This document shows positions 7,801 to 15,154 of a stretch of DNA of 38,296 nt, in pieces; the first letter of the stretch is position 1, and every line of letters begins with the position of its first letter. The stretch lies in contig DGEO01000017.1 of the NCBI GenBank assembly GCA_002385985.1, positions 1-38,296 on the forward strand, written 5' to 3'. The notes beneath the pieces are model-generated. The model did no database searches. It saw nothing but the letters and a program-made list of their open reading frames with translations, and was not told where the DNA came from. The position numbers and the translations under genes were made by a program. Source of the stretch: Anaerolineaceae bacterium UBA3924 (GTDB taxonomy: Bacteria; Chloroflexota; Anaerolineae; Anaerolineales; Anaerolineaceae).

Positions 7801-8442
7801 TTACTTCTGCCCGTAGGACTGGAACTTGCGTGCCACCCGCTCCATTTCCTCGTCGGGCAGGATGGCCGGCTCGCCCAGGCTGCGGGCCTGGATATACAGC
7901 CGGGCCGAAAGCTCCAGCACCTCGGCGGTGGCGAAGGCGGAGGGCAGGTCGGGGCCGACGGTCACCAGACCGTGATTGGCCATCAGGCAGGCGTTGTACG
8001 GGCCAATGGCCCGCAGGATGTTGTCCGACAGCTCCTGCGTGCCGTAAGTGGCGTAATCGGCCAGGGGAACTTTGTTACCCGAGAAGGCGACCAGATAGTG
8101 CACTGCGGGCAGCTCCCGGCGCAGGCAGGCCAGGGTGGTGGCGTAGACCTGGTGCGTGTGCACCACGGCGTTGACGTCCGGCCGGTGGCGCATCAGGTCC
8201 AGGTGGAAGCGGAGCTCGGAGGAGGGCTTGCGGGAGCCTTCCACCACGCACCCGTCCAGGTCCACCACGACCACGTCCTCGGGCCGGATGGCGAAATAAT
8301 CCATGCCGCTCGGGCTGATGGCGATCAGGCCCTCGGCGCGGTTGTAGACGCTCAGGTTGCCGCCCGTGCCGGTGGACAGCTGCGAGGTGATCAACTTCCG
8401 GCCGTATTCCGCGACGGCTTCGCGTTCAGCTTGCAGGCGCAT
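7801..8442 (-). CDS. fucA: class II aldolase, L-fuculose-phosphate aldolase type
   Basis: 213 residues, the normal length for FucA/AraD-type enzymes. It has the phosphate-binding GTGGNLS (25-31), the SSE acid (E76), the metal ligands H95 and H97 in VVHTH, and H157 in ANHG. The family uses zinc to cleave L-fuculose-1-phosphate or similar sugars to dihydroxyacetone phosphate and an aldehyde. No fucose kinase or isomerase lies nearby, so the substrate could also be 5-deoxypentose phosphates or methylthioribulose-like sugars. The ATG has GGAG 6 nt upstream. The promoter region is shared with the DUF4180 gene. Confidence 0.85.
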   Translation of the reverse strand: MRLQAEREAVAEYGRKLITSQLSTGTGGNLSVYNRAEGLIAISPSGMDYFAIRPEDVVVVDLDGCVVEGSRKPSSELRFHLDLMRHRPDVNAVVHTHQVYATTLACLRRELPAVHYLVAFSGNKVPLADYATYGTQELSDNILRAIGPYNACLMANHGLVTVGPDLPSAFATAEVLELSARLYIQARSLGEPAILPDEEMERVARKFQSYGQK

Positions 8443-8474
8443 AAGGTCTCCAGGGATAGAGAAAAGGGGATTTG

Positions 8475-8489
8475 GGGATATTATATCCC
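8475..8489. promoter_or_regulatory. 15-bp palindrome over the divergent aldolase / DUF4180 promoters
   Basis: GGGATAT-T-ATATCCC is a perfect odd-length inverted repeat. It covers the minus-strand -10 (TATAAT, 8480-8485) of the aldolase gene and the -35 position of the plus-strand promoter (extended -10 TGCTATACT, 8504-8512). This placement suits a repressor operator controlling both directions. Confidence 0.5.
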
Positions 8490-8503
8490 TGCCGCCCCAT
8501 CCC

Positions 8504-8512
8504 TGCTATACT
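8504..8512 (+). promoter_or_regulatory. extended -10 for the DUF4180 gene
   Basis: TGCTATACT fits the TGnTAnAAT form with one mismatch. The predicted start near 8519 gives a leader of about 30 nt carrying the TGGAGC ribosome site. Confidence 0.5.
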
Positions 8513-8548
8513 GACACCTGTCACCTTGTATGCACCTGGAGCGAACCA

Positions 8549-8914
8549 ATGGACACCTCTTTAATCGAACATACCGGAACCCCCATTCTCGTCACCGGCC
8601 CTGGCGGGGGAATGCTGGAGAGCGAGAATGACGCCCTCGACCTGGTCGCCGCCTGCGGCGAGGCCGGGGTGTGGAATTTGCTGGTCCTGCCCGAGGTCCT
8701 GCCGGAGGCGTTTTATGATTTGAAGACCGGCCTGGCCGGGGCGGTGATGTTGAAGCTCAGCAATTACCGCATCCGGGTGGCGCTGGTGGTGCCCGAGGAG
8801 AAGGCGGCTCAGGGGCGGTTTGGCGAGATGGCCCTGGAGGCCAACCGCTCCAACCGCGAGATGCATGTGTTTACGGAGAAGGAGCGGGCGCTGGAGTGGC
8901 TGGCGGGAGGATAG
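8549..8914 (+). CDS. DUF4180 domain protein
   Basis: A 121-residue soluble protein, full length for DUF4180. The family pattern is visible: a DALDLVAACGE segment, an alternating Leu/Pro region, the DLKTGLAGAVMLKLSNYRIR core, and a C-terminal ERALEWL helix. The function of DUF4180 is not established; its alpha/beta pattern recalls STAS-like or AhpC-regulator folds only loosely. The ATG at 8549 is chosen because it follows a TGGAGC ribosome site and an extended -10. The frame is open upstream, but that sequence reads as promoter DNA. It is a single-gene unit. Confidence 0.8.
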   Translation: MDTSLIEHTGTPILVTGPGGGMLESENDALDLVAACGEAGVWNLLVLPEVLPEAFYDLKTGLAGAVMLKLSNYRIRVALVVPEEKAAQGRFGEMALEANRSNREMHVFTEKERALEWLAGG

Positions 8915-8952
8915 GACTCTGGCCGGAGGGATCAAAGTGGGAGATAAGAAAA

Positions 8953-8984
8953 CACCCGGAGGCACAGCCTCCGGGTGCGGTTTT
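8953..8984. terminator. bidirectional terminator between DUF4180 and pepF
   Basis: Perfect 11-bp stem (8953-8963 with 8967-8977) with a 3-nt loop. The plus side is followed by CGGTTTT and the minus side by TTTTCTTAT, so it can stop both the plus-strand DUF4180 transcript and the minus-strand methyltransferase-pepF transcript. Confidence 0.88.
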
Positions 8985-9009
8985 GAGCCAGATTGGCGCG
9001 AGGCGGGGA

Positions 9010-10782
9010 TTACCCCTCCTTCTCCAGCCGCTCGACCAGACCGGCGAGCACGTCGAAGCCGCCCTGCCAGAAGGCCGGGTCGGCGGCGTCGATGCCCGCC
9101 TCAGCCAGCAGCTTCATGGGCGCCTCGCTGCCGCCCGCCGAGAGCAGCCGCAGGTAGCGCGGTTTGAAGCTCTCGCCCTCGGCGCGGTACTGCTGGTACA
9201 GGGCCAGCACCAGCAGCTGGCCGAAGGCGTAGGCGTACACGTAGAACGGGGTGGCGTAGATGTGCGGGATGGAGGCCCATTCCCACTGGAACTCCTCGCT
9301 GACTTCCACCGCGTCGCCGAACTGCTCGCGCAGGTTGTCCAGGTAGACCTCGTTCAGCTCGTCCACCGAGGCGCCCTGCTGGATCATCTCGTGGGCCTGG
9401 CGCTCGAACAGGGCGAAGAAGGCCTGGCGCTGGATGGTGGCGTAGGCGTCGTCCATCTGGCGGAAGAGCAGGTCGCGGCGCACGTCCGGGTCGCTCTCCT
9501 CGGCCAGCAGTTTGTCCAGCAGGATCATCTCGCCGAAGGTCGAGGCGGTCTCGGCCAGCGGCAGGTTGGAGTGGAAGGTGAAGATGGAATGGTGCGAAGC
9601 CAGCATGGAGTGCACGGCGTGACCGAACTCGTGGGCCATGGTGGAGACGTCGTCGGCGCGGCCCTGGTAGTTGAGCTTGACCCAGGGGGCCAGTTTCGGG
9701 GTCACCGTCCAGCAGAAGGCGCCGCCCTGCTTGCCCGGGCGCACCTCGGAATCGATGCGCTGCTCGGCGAACAGGCGCTCCACCAGCTCGGCCAGGCGCG
9801 GCTCGAAGCCGTGATAGGCCTCCAGCACGATGCGGGCGGCCTCGTCATAGCTGTAGCGCTTCTCGGCCTGGCTGACCGGGGCGTAAATGTCGTAGCGGCG
9901 CAGGCGGTCCATGCCCAGGCGGCGGGCCTTCAGGCGGAAGAAGCGCTGGAAGACGCCCACGTTCTTGCGGGCCACGTCCAGCAGGGTGTCGACCACGCCG
10001 TCGGGCAGGTCGTTGTACAGGTTGCGCACCGAAATCGGGCTGGAGTAGCCGCGCAGGTTCAGGTGCTCGTTGCGCCAGTCACGCACGATGTTCTGGTAGA
10101 TCAGCCCCAGGATGGTGCCGTCCTGGCCGTAGACGCGGTACAGCTCCTGGTAGGCGCGGGCGCGCAGGTCGGGGTCCGCCGAGCGGGCGTAGACCATCAG
10201 CTCGCCGCGGGTCAGCTCGCGCATCTCCCCGTCCACCTCCAGGCGGAAAACGTAGCGGTTGGTGATCGCGTCGTACAGGGTGGTCTGAGCGCCCGCCCCG
10301 GTGACGTTCTTGATGTTGATAATTTTTTCTTCCGCTTCGCTCAGGGTGTAGGGCTTGAACAGGCGCATCTGCTCCAGCCAGTAGCGGTAGTCGCCGGTGT
10401 GGGGCAGCAGGCGTTCGGCGTGCTCATCGGGCAGGTTCTTCCACCAGAGCTCGAAGAACAGGCCGCGGTTGGTCAGCTCGGCGGTGAACTGCTCCACGCG
10501 GGCCAGCAGCGAAAGGGTTTCCTGGTCCTGGGTGTTGGCGGCGAAGCGCAGACCGGCGAAGCCGTTCAACCGGTAAGCGCCGTCGTAGATGGCCTCCATC
10601 TGGCGGATGACGGCCAGAAAATCCTCCGGCGTGATGTCATCGGTCAGGCGGGGGCGGGCCTGCTCCAGCTGGCCGGCCAGCTCCTCCAGCTCGACAAAGG
10701 CCTGGTTGAGCTCGGGGGACTTGATGCCCGGGTAGAGATCGTCCAGGCTCCAGGGACTGAGGGTGTACTGGGTTTGGGTCAT
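9010..10782 (-). CDS. pepF: M3 family oligoendopeptidase (PepF type)
   Basis: This 590-residue cytosolic zinc metallopeptidase carries the HEFGH motif at residues 384-388 (H384, E385, H388) and the downstream helix LAETASTFGE that supplies the third metal ligand. Length and layout (N-terminal helical half, catalytic C-terminal half) match the M3B oligoendopeptidase F group. These enzymes cut short peptides of roughly 6-20 residues during peptide recycling. No signal peptide is present. Its ATG overlaps the stop of the upstream methyltransferase gene by 4 nt, so the two are translationally coupled. I see no functional reason for that pairing. Confidence 0.92.
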   Translation of the reverse strand: MTQTQYTLSPWSLDDLYPGIKSPELNQAFVELEELAGQLEQARPRLTDDITPEDFLAVIRQMEAIYDGAYRLNGFAGLRFAANTQDQETLSLLARVEQFTAELTNRGLFFELWWKNLPDEHAERLLPHTGDYRYWLEQMRLFKPYTLSEAEEKIINIKNVTGAGAQTTLYDAITNRYVFRLEVDGEMRELTRGELMVYARSADPDLRARAYQELYRVYGQDGTILGLIYQNIVRDWRNEHLNLRGYSSPISVRNLYNDLPDGVVDTLLDVARKNVGVFQRFFRLKARRLGMDRLRRYDIYAPVSQAEKRYSYDEAARIVLEAYHGFEPRLAELVERLFAEQRIDSEVRPGKQGGAFCWTVTPKLAPWVKLNYQGRADDVSTMAHEFGHAVHSMLASHHSIFTFHSNLPLAETASTFGEMILLDKLLAEESDPDVRRDLLFRQMDDAYATIQRQAFFALFERQAHEMIQQGASVDELNEVYLDNLREQFGDAVEVSEEFQWEWASIPHIYATPFYVYAYAFGQLLVLALYQQYRAEGESFKPRYLRLLSAGGSEAPMKLLAEAGIDAADPAFWQGGFDVLAGLVERLEKEG

Positions 10783-11885
10783 TCTTTTTCCTCTCCTGAG
10801 AATGGTGGCTGCCGCTGCGCCCGCAGGGCCTGGCGCAGGCGATCGATGGGGTACCGCTGGCCGTCCGAATCCTGGTAATGCCAGACCTGCCAGCCGTTGA
10901 CCGCGCCGGGATGCAGCGCGCGGGCCAGTTGATGAATGGAGCCGCGCTGGCCGCTGCAGCGCAGCGAGCCGTCGGCCATAATGACCGCCTCGAGGCCGCC
11001 GTCCGGGCCGAAGGTCAGGCGCTGGCCGGGCTGGAGCAGGCCGCTTTCCAGCAGCGCGCCGAAGGGAATGCGCGGCTCGCGGCGGGGCGAGACCAGCTCC
11101 AGCGACCCGGGCGGAGCCGGCTCTACCGCGGCGATGCGCTCGCGCGCCAGCCGGACGTAGCGCGGGTCGCGCTCAATGCCGATCCAGCGGCGGCCCAGCA
11201 GGCGGGCGACCGCGCCGGTGGTGCCGGTGCCGAAGAAGGGGTCCAGCACCACGTCGCCGGCGCTGGAGGAGGCCAGCAGCACGCGGTAGAGCAGGGCCTC
11301 GGGCTTCTGCGTGGAATGGGCCTTGACCCCGTTGACCCGCAGCCGCTCGCGCCCGCCGCAGCGCGGCAGCAGCCAGTCCGAGCGCATCTGCAGCCCGTCG
11401 TTGAGCGCCTTCAGCGCCCGGTGGTGGAAGGTGTAGGGCTGACCGCGCTCCTTCTGCGCCCAGATGAGCGTCTCATGGGCGTTGGTGAAGCGCACGCCGC
11501 GGAAGTTGGGCATGGGGTTGGTCTTGATCCAGACCACGTCGTTGAGGATCCAGAAGTCCAGCTCCTGCAGGATGGCCCCCACGCGGTAAATGTTGTGGTA
11601 GGTGCCGATCACCCACAGCGTGCCGGTGGGCTTGAGCACCCGGCGGCAGGCCGAAAGCCAGGCGCGGGTGAAGCGGTCGTAGGCCTCGCGGTCGGGGAAC
11701 TGGTCCCACTCGTCGTCCACGGCCTGCACCCGCGTGCGGTTGGGCCGCCACAGCTCCTGGCGCAGCTGCAGGTTGTAGGGCGGGTCGGCGAAAACCAGGT
11801 CAACCGAGCTGGCTGGCAGGCGCTCGAGCACCTCCACGCAGTCTCCCTCGATGACCTGGTCCAGCGGCAGAGACGGGATGGCCAT
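10779..11885 (-). CDS. CcrM-like adenine-N6 DNA methyltransferase, predicted GANTC specificity
   Basis: 368 residues from ATG 11885, with an in-frame ATG at 11891. The beta-class motif order is DPPY first (residues 34-37) and the AdoMet-binding DPFFGTGTTG later (215-224). The similarity to Caulobacter CcrM is close and runs end to end: the QAVDDEWDQF segment, WVIGTYHNI, FWILNDVVW, NPMPNFRG, AHETLIWA and TQKPEALLYRV. The C-terminal domain (about 265-360) ends with the GSIHQLA and NGWQVWHY blocks that are also in CcrM. CcrM methylates GANTC after replication. No restriction gene is adjacent, so it looks like an orphan regulatory enzyme. A leaderless start is predicted. Confidence 0.9.
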   Translation of the reverse strand: MAIPSLPLDQVIEGDCVEVLERLPASSVDLVFADPPYNLQLRQELWRPNRTRVQAVDDEWDQFPDREAYDRFTRAWLSACRRVLKPTGTLWVIGTYHNIYRVGAILQELDFWILNDVVWIKTNPMPNFRGVRFTNAHETLIWAQKERGQPYTFHHRALKALNDGLQMRSDWLLPRCGGRERLRVNGVKAHSTQKPEALLYRVLLASSSAGDVVLDPFFGTGTTGAVARLLGRRWIGIERDPRYVRLARERIAAVEPAPPGSLELVSPRREPRIPFGALLESGLLQPGQRLTFGPDGGLEAVIMADGSLRCSGQRGSIHQLARALHPGAVNGWQVWHYQDSDGQRYPIDRLRQALRAQRQPPFSGEEKE

Positions 11886-11889
11886 ACAC

Positions 11890-11955
11890 ATGATTGTATC
11901 ACCGCCCGACCGGGCGGCGGTTTATCCGGGGCGGGAATATAATGAAGGCGATGAC
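11890..11955. promoter_or_regulatory. compact divergent promoter with central palindrome (methyltransferase / DDN-type gene)
   Basis: On the minus strand TGATACAAT (-10 proper at 11893-11898) is an extended -10 whose last T is 8 nt before ATG 11885. On the plus strand TATAAT (11938-11943) ends 8 nt before ATG 11951. Between them CCGCCCG-AC-CGGGCGG (11902-11917) is an inverted repeat with perfect 7-bp arms. It covers the -35 positions of both promoters and is a likely shared operator. Confidence 0.6.
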
Positions 11956-12457
11956 GACGAACTCTTCGCTGACAACGGGCCGGGGCCGGCCGCGCGGTCT
12001 GGCCCGGCTGCTCTTTCGCGCCCCCGTCTGGCTGTACCGCCGGGGACTGGGCTGGCTGCTGGGGCGGCGCTTTTTGCTGCTGACTCACACCGGCCGCCGC
12101 TCCGGGCTGCCCCGCCAGACGGTGCTGGAGGTGGTGGCTTACGACCCGGCCAGCGGCCGCTGTGTGGTGGCCTCCGGGTTCGGGCCGCGCTCGGACTGGG
12201 TGCTGAACATCCAGGCCGACCCGCGGGTGGAGGTGCAGTCCGGCCGGGAGCGCTTCCGGGGAACCGCCCGACAGCTGGCTCCGCCCGAGGCCGGCCAGGC
12301 GCTGCTGGACTACGCCCGCCGCCACCCGGGGGCCTTCCGCGAGCTGTCCCGCTTTATGGGCTTCCCGCCCCCGCGGGACGAGGACGAGATCCGCGCCATG
12401 GGCGGCCGTATGGCGCTGTTTGCCCTGGAGCCGGCAGAGAATTCAACGGAGAGCTAG
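11951..12457 (+). CDS. deazaflavin (F420)-dependent nitroreductase-family oxidoreductase (DDN type)
   Basis: A 168-residue protein with the DDN fold pattern: an amphipathic N-terminus (VWLYRRGLGWLLGRRFLLL), the HTGRRSGLPRQT segment that binds the cofactor phosphate, VVASGFGPRSDWVLNIQADPRV, and a C-terminal FALEP strand. Family members use F420H2 to reduce quinones or other acceptors, or bind other flavins or haem. The start is ambiguous. ATG 11942 overlaps the TATAAT -10 box, so if that box is used the mRNA can only start translation at ATG 11951. Longer in-frame starts reach into the promoter. It ends 7 nt from the convergent lipoprotein gene. Confidence 0.85.
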   Translation: MTTNSSLTTGRGRPRGLARLLFRAPVWLYRRGLGWLLGRRFLLLTHTGRRSGLPRQTVLEVVAYDPASGRCVVASGFGPRSDWVLNIQADPRVEVQSGRERFRGTARQLAPPEAGQALLDYARRHPGAFRELSRFMGFPPPRDEDEIRAMGGRMALFALEPAENSTES

Positions 12458-12464
12458 CCCGGCC

Positions 12465-13490
12465 TCACTCCTGCGGCTCGAAGGGGACGAAGGCCAGGAT
12501 GGTGTCGGGCTGGCGGTCGCTGATGACCAGCAGGCCGCGGCCGTCCAGCCGGGCGATGCCTTCCCAGTTGGTGCCGAGCAGCGACTCGACCCGGAGGTGT
12601 ACGGGCGCCCTCTCGGTCAGGGTGATGCCCTCCGGCCCCAGCTGCAGCTCCACCAGGCGCTCGGCGGCCAGGAACAGGCGGCTCGAGCGCGGGCGGCCGT
12701 GCTGTTCGGCCAGCGGGTCCGAAAGCGTCCACAGGCGCGGGTCGGCGGGGATGAAGTAGTTGGCCACCCAGAAGCGCCCGTCCGCGTCCAGCCGGGTGGC
12801 GTCGGTCAGGCGGTACTCCAGGCGGGGGAAGTCCAGCGCGCCCAGCGGCTCCAGGTCCAGGCTGAAGCGCTGCGCCTGCGGAGAGGGGTTGAGGAGCGCC
12901 CCGTTGGCCTCGAAGAAGGTCAGGATTTCGTCCCCCTTCACCAGCAGGGCTTCGACGCTGAAGTTGATGGCCTGCACCTCCAGCGGCACCTCGGTCAGGG
13001 TGGCGGGGTCCAGCCGCAGCGCGCTCAGGTCGGGCTGGATGCTGCCGCGTACCAGGTAGGCGTGCATGCGCCCGCGGGAGGAGGCTTCGATGGACAGGTA
13101 GACCCGGTCCCCGGCGAAGGCGACGGCCTCGTAGCCCTGAAAGCCGTCGATCATCTCGCGCAGTCCGCCGTCATCCAGGGGGATCAGGCGCGGGTCCAGG
13201 CGGTCGGGGCCGCGGCCGTCCAGGTAGTCCAGCAGCTCCTGCCGGCTCAGGGCCAGGAGCGCCCCGTCGGGATTATTCGCCTCGCGGCGCAGCCGGGCCG
13301 GGTACTGCGGCAGCAGCACCAGCCAGTCACCGTACCAGTCCATTCCCGAGGCCTCGATGTAGGAAATGCTGGCCGGGCGGGTCAGGCGGATCTCCTGCGG
13401 GGTGACTTCCGGCGCGGCCGGGGCCGAGCAGCCCGCCGCCAGCAGGGCCAGGAGGATCAGCAGCAGTGTGGGCGGCAGCGCGCGCTTCAC
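12465..13490 (-). CDS. lipoprotein, possibly phytase-like esterase / beta-propeller fold
   Basis: 341 residues beginning with a lipoprotein signal (MKRALPP, a hydrophobic run, lipobox AAGC at about residue 21). The mature part is rich in short beta strands, with a terminal NWEGIARLDGRGLLVISDRQ segment like the EGIA.....LLVVSD signature of phytase-like esterase (PF13449) propellers. This is a weak family match, and I do not assign an activity. The start lies 5 nt after the stop of the inositol-monophosphatase gene, so the two share a transcript. A phospho-sugar or phosphoester theme with that neighbour is conceivable but unproven. Confidence 0.75.
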   Translation of the reverse strand: MKRALPPTLLLILLALLAAGCSAPAAPEVTPQEIRLTRPASISYIEASGMDWYGDWLVLLPQYPARLRREANNPDGALLALSRQELLDYLDGRGPDRLDPRLIPLDDGGLREMIDGFQGYEAVAFAGDRVYLSIEASSRGRMHAYLVRGSIQPDLSALRLDPATLTEVPLEVQAINFSVEALLVKGDEILTFFEANGALLNPSPQAQRFSLDLEPLGALDFPRLEYRLTDATRLDADGRFWVANYFIPADPRLWTLSDPLAEQHGRPRSSRLFLAAERLVELQLGPEGITLTERAPVHLRVESLLGTNWEGIARLDGRGLLVISDRQPDTILAFVPFEPQE

Positions 13491-13495
13491 GGCGG

Positions 13496-14293
13496 TCAGT
13501 CCAGGGGTTCGGCCAGCACCGCCAGCATTTGCATGTGCAGGGCCGGGTTGGCCATGACGGCGTCGTAGGGCGGGGCCATATAATCCGGTGAGCCGTTCAG
13601 GCGGGTGATGGTCGCTCCGGCTTCCGAGGCGATCAGCGCCCCGGCGGCCAGGTCCCAGGCGCCCACACCGCCCTGCCAGTAGCCGTCGATGCGCCCGGCG
13701 GCCACGTAGCAGGCGTCCAGCGCGGCGGAACCCAGCCGGCGCACGCTCTGCGCGCGGGTGGCGAAGCGCTGGAAGTAGGTGAAGAACTTCTGGTTTTCCG
13801 GCTTCGTGATCTGGTAGGGGAAGCCGGTCACCAGCAGGGCGTTGATCAGCTGATCGGTGGTCGAGACGCGGATGGGTTCACCGTTGAGCCAGGCACCTTT
13901 GCCGCGCTCGGCGGAGTAACACTCGTCGTGCACCGGGTCGTAAACCACGCCCAGCTGCACCGCGCCCTGAAAGGCGTAGGCGATGGAGACGGAGAACATC
14001 GGGAAGCCGTGGGCGTAGTTGGTGGTGCCGTCCAGCGGATCGATCAGCCAGTAATGCTCCATCAGCCCCTCGGTCAGGCCGGATTCCTCGGCCAGCACGC
14101 GGTGATCGGGGAAGGCGGCGCGCACCTGCTCGAGCAGGAAGGCCTCCGAGCGGCGGTCCATCTCGGTCTGCAGGTTGTTGCGGTCTTTGTAGGTCAGGGT
14201 GTGGTCCCGGCCGAAGCCTTCGAGGAGAATGGCGCCGGCGGCGCGGGCCCACTGAGTGATGAGGTCGAGTGAGGGTTGGGTCATGGTGATCAC
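13496..14293 (-). CDS. suhB: inositol monophosphatase family protein
   Basis: 265 residues, normal length. Metal-binding motifs of the family are present: EE at 69-70, WLIDPLDGTTNYAHG (D85, D88), and GAWDLAAG near the C-terminus with the final catalytic Asp. The enzyme hydrolyses myo-inositol phosphates or related sugar phosphates with magnesium and lithium sensitivity; substrates vary between IMPase, FBPase-like and nucleotide phosphatase members. Two starts are possible: GTG 14293, 4 nt after GGAG, and ATG 14284, 13 nt after it. The -10 TATAAT at 14310-14315 gives a leader of only about 10 nt. The gene heads a two-gene unit with the lipoprotein. Confidence 0.9.
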   Translation of the reverse strand: MITMTQPSLDLITQWARAAGAILLEGFGRDHTLTYKDRNNLQTEMDRRSEAFLLEQVRAAFPDHRVLAEESGLTEGLMEHYWLIDPLDGTTNYAHGFPMFSVSIAYAFQGAVQLGVVYDPVHDECYSAERGKGAWLNGEPIRVSTTDQLINALLVTGFPYQITKPENQKFFTYFQRFATRAQSVRRLGSAALDACYVAAGRIDGYWQGGVGAWDLAAGALIASEAGATITRLNGSPDYMAPPYDAVMANPALHMQMLAVLAEPLD

Positions 14294-14309
14294 TAAGCTC
14301 CAGGGGTTT

Positions 14310-14315
14310 ATTATA
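14310..14315 (-). promoter_or_regulatory. -10 box for the inositol monophosphatase gene
   Basis: Minus-strand TATAAT, predicted start near 14303, directly in front of a CTGGAG ribosome site. The rest of the 210-nt gap up to 14503 holds GC-rich short inverted repeats (GGCCC-TAT-GGGCC at 14352-14362) and no gene I can recognise. Confidence 0.55.
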
Positions 14316-14503
14316 AAGGCACCGCCGGAGCGGCGAGGGGAAGCGCCGTGGCCCTATGGGCCCCGTCCATGGGGCTGCCCCATTCCCTTGTGGATTGGGT
14401 GGAAGACCACCGATCACTGCGTAAGCAGAAAATGCGACCCTCATGGACTCCGCCGCGAGGATCGGGACACGTTCCTACCCGACGCGCACCGCGCGCCGGT
14501 TTA

Positions 14504-15136
14504 CTACTGTCTGCCCTCCATCTCGGCGGCCAGGGCCTCGAAATAGGCCACCAGATCGGCGTGGCGGCGCTCTGCGATGCGGCGGGCGGAGGCGGTGAAC
14601 AGGCGGTCTTTCACCTTTCGCAGCTTGAACAGGTACTCATGATACGCCGAATGCGGCTCGCCCGGCTCCTTCTCGCCGGTGGTCAGGAAGCGCTCGGAGG
14701 GCGGGTGGTAGTGCGGCTGGCCGGCCAGCACGGCGTAGGCGATGGTGCGGGCCACGCCGACCGCGCCCAGTACGTCCAGCTTGTCAGCGTCGAAGAGGAT
14801 GCGCGCTTCGAGTGAGGGGTTCTCGACCCCCACGCGGAAGCGGTGGGCGCGGATGCACTCCTGCACGGCGGCGATGCGATCGGGCGGCCAGCCTTCGGCA
14901 GCCAGCACCTCCGCGGCGATACGCGCGGACTGCTCGTGGTGGTCGGCGCGGTGCTCGCCTTCCGGCTCGGCGCCCTGCACGTCGTGCAGCAGCGCGGCGG
15001 CGCGGACGATCTCCAGGTCGGCGCCTTCTTCCAGTGCCAGGCGCTCGGCGGTGCGGTAGACGCGCTCGACGTGATCGAAGCCGTGGATGGGGTCGCGGGC
15101 TGGGTACCAGGCGCGCGCCTGTTCGAGGGTGGGCAT
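14504..15136 (-). CDS. HD domain phosphohydrolase
   Basis: 210 residues with the complete HD pattern: HGFDH near residue 19, LLHD (the HD dyad) near 50, then a HHEQSARIAAEVL helix, and DADKLD near 115, where the last metal-binding Asp lies. It resembles the YpgQ/YedJ-type HD hydrolases, which act on nucleotides or other phosphoesters. The substrate is not known. Its start is 18 nt downstream of the hutI stop, so it is probably translated from the hutI mRNA. No link to histidine catabolism is known for this family. Confidence 0.85.
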   Translation of the reverse strand: MPTLEQARAWYPARDPIHGFDHVERVYRTAERLALEEGADLEIVRAAALLHDVQGAEPEGEHRADHHEQSARIAAEVLAAEGWPPDRIAAVQECIRAHRFRVGVENPSLEARILFDADKLDVLGAVGVARTIAYAVLAGQPHYHPPSERFLTTGEKEPGEPHSAYHEYLFKLRKVKDRLFTASARRIAERRHADLVAYFEALAAEMEGRQ

Positions 15137-15154
15137 GCGGGCCTCCGGTGGGGA

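Noticed and set aside
8896..10878. Plus-strand 660-codon frame over pepF
   Set aside because: Antisense shadow of the M3 peptidase; no motif and no ribosome site.
10779..11885. Restriction-modification system
   Set aside because: No endonuclease or specificity gene on either side; the neighbours are a peptidase and a DDN-type oxidoreductase, and the protein resembles the orphan CcrM.
14316..14503. Possible small RNA or gene in the gap between the inositol monophosphatase and HD genes
   Set aside because: Short GC-rich inverted repeats only; no ribosome site with a plausible frame, no terminator, and no known RNA family pattern.
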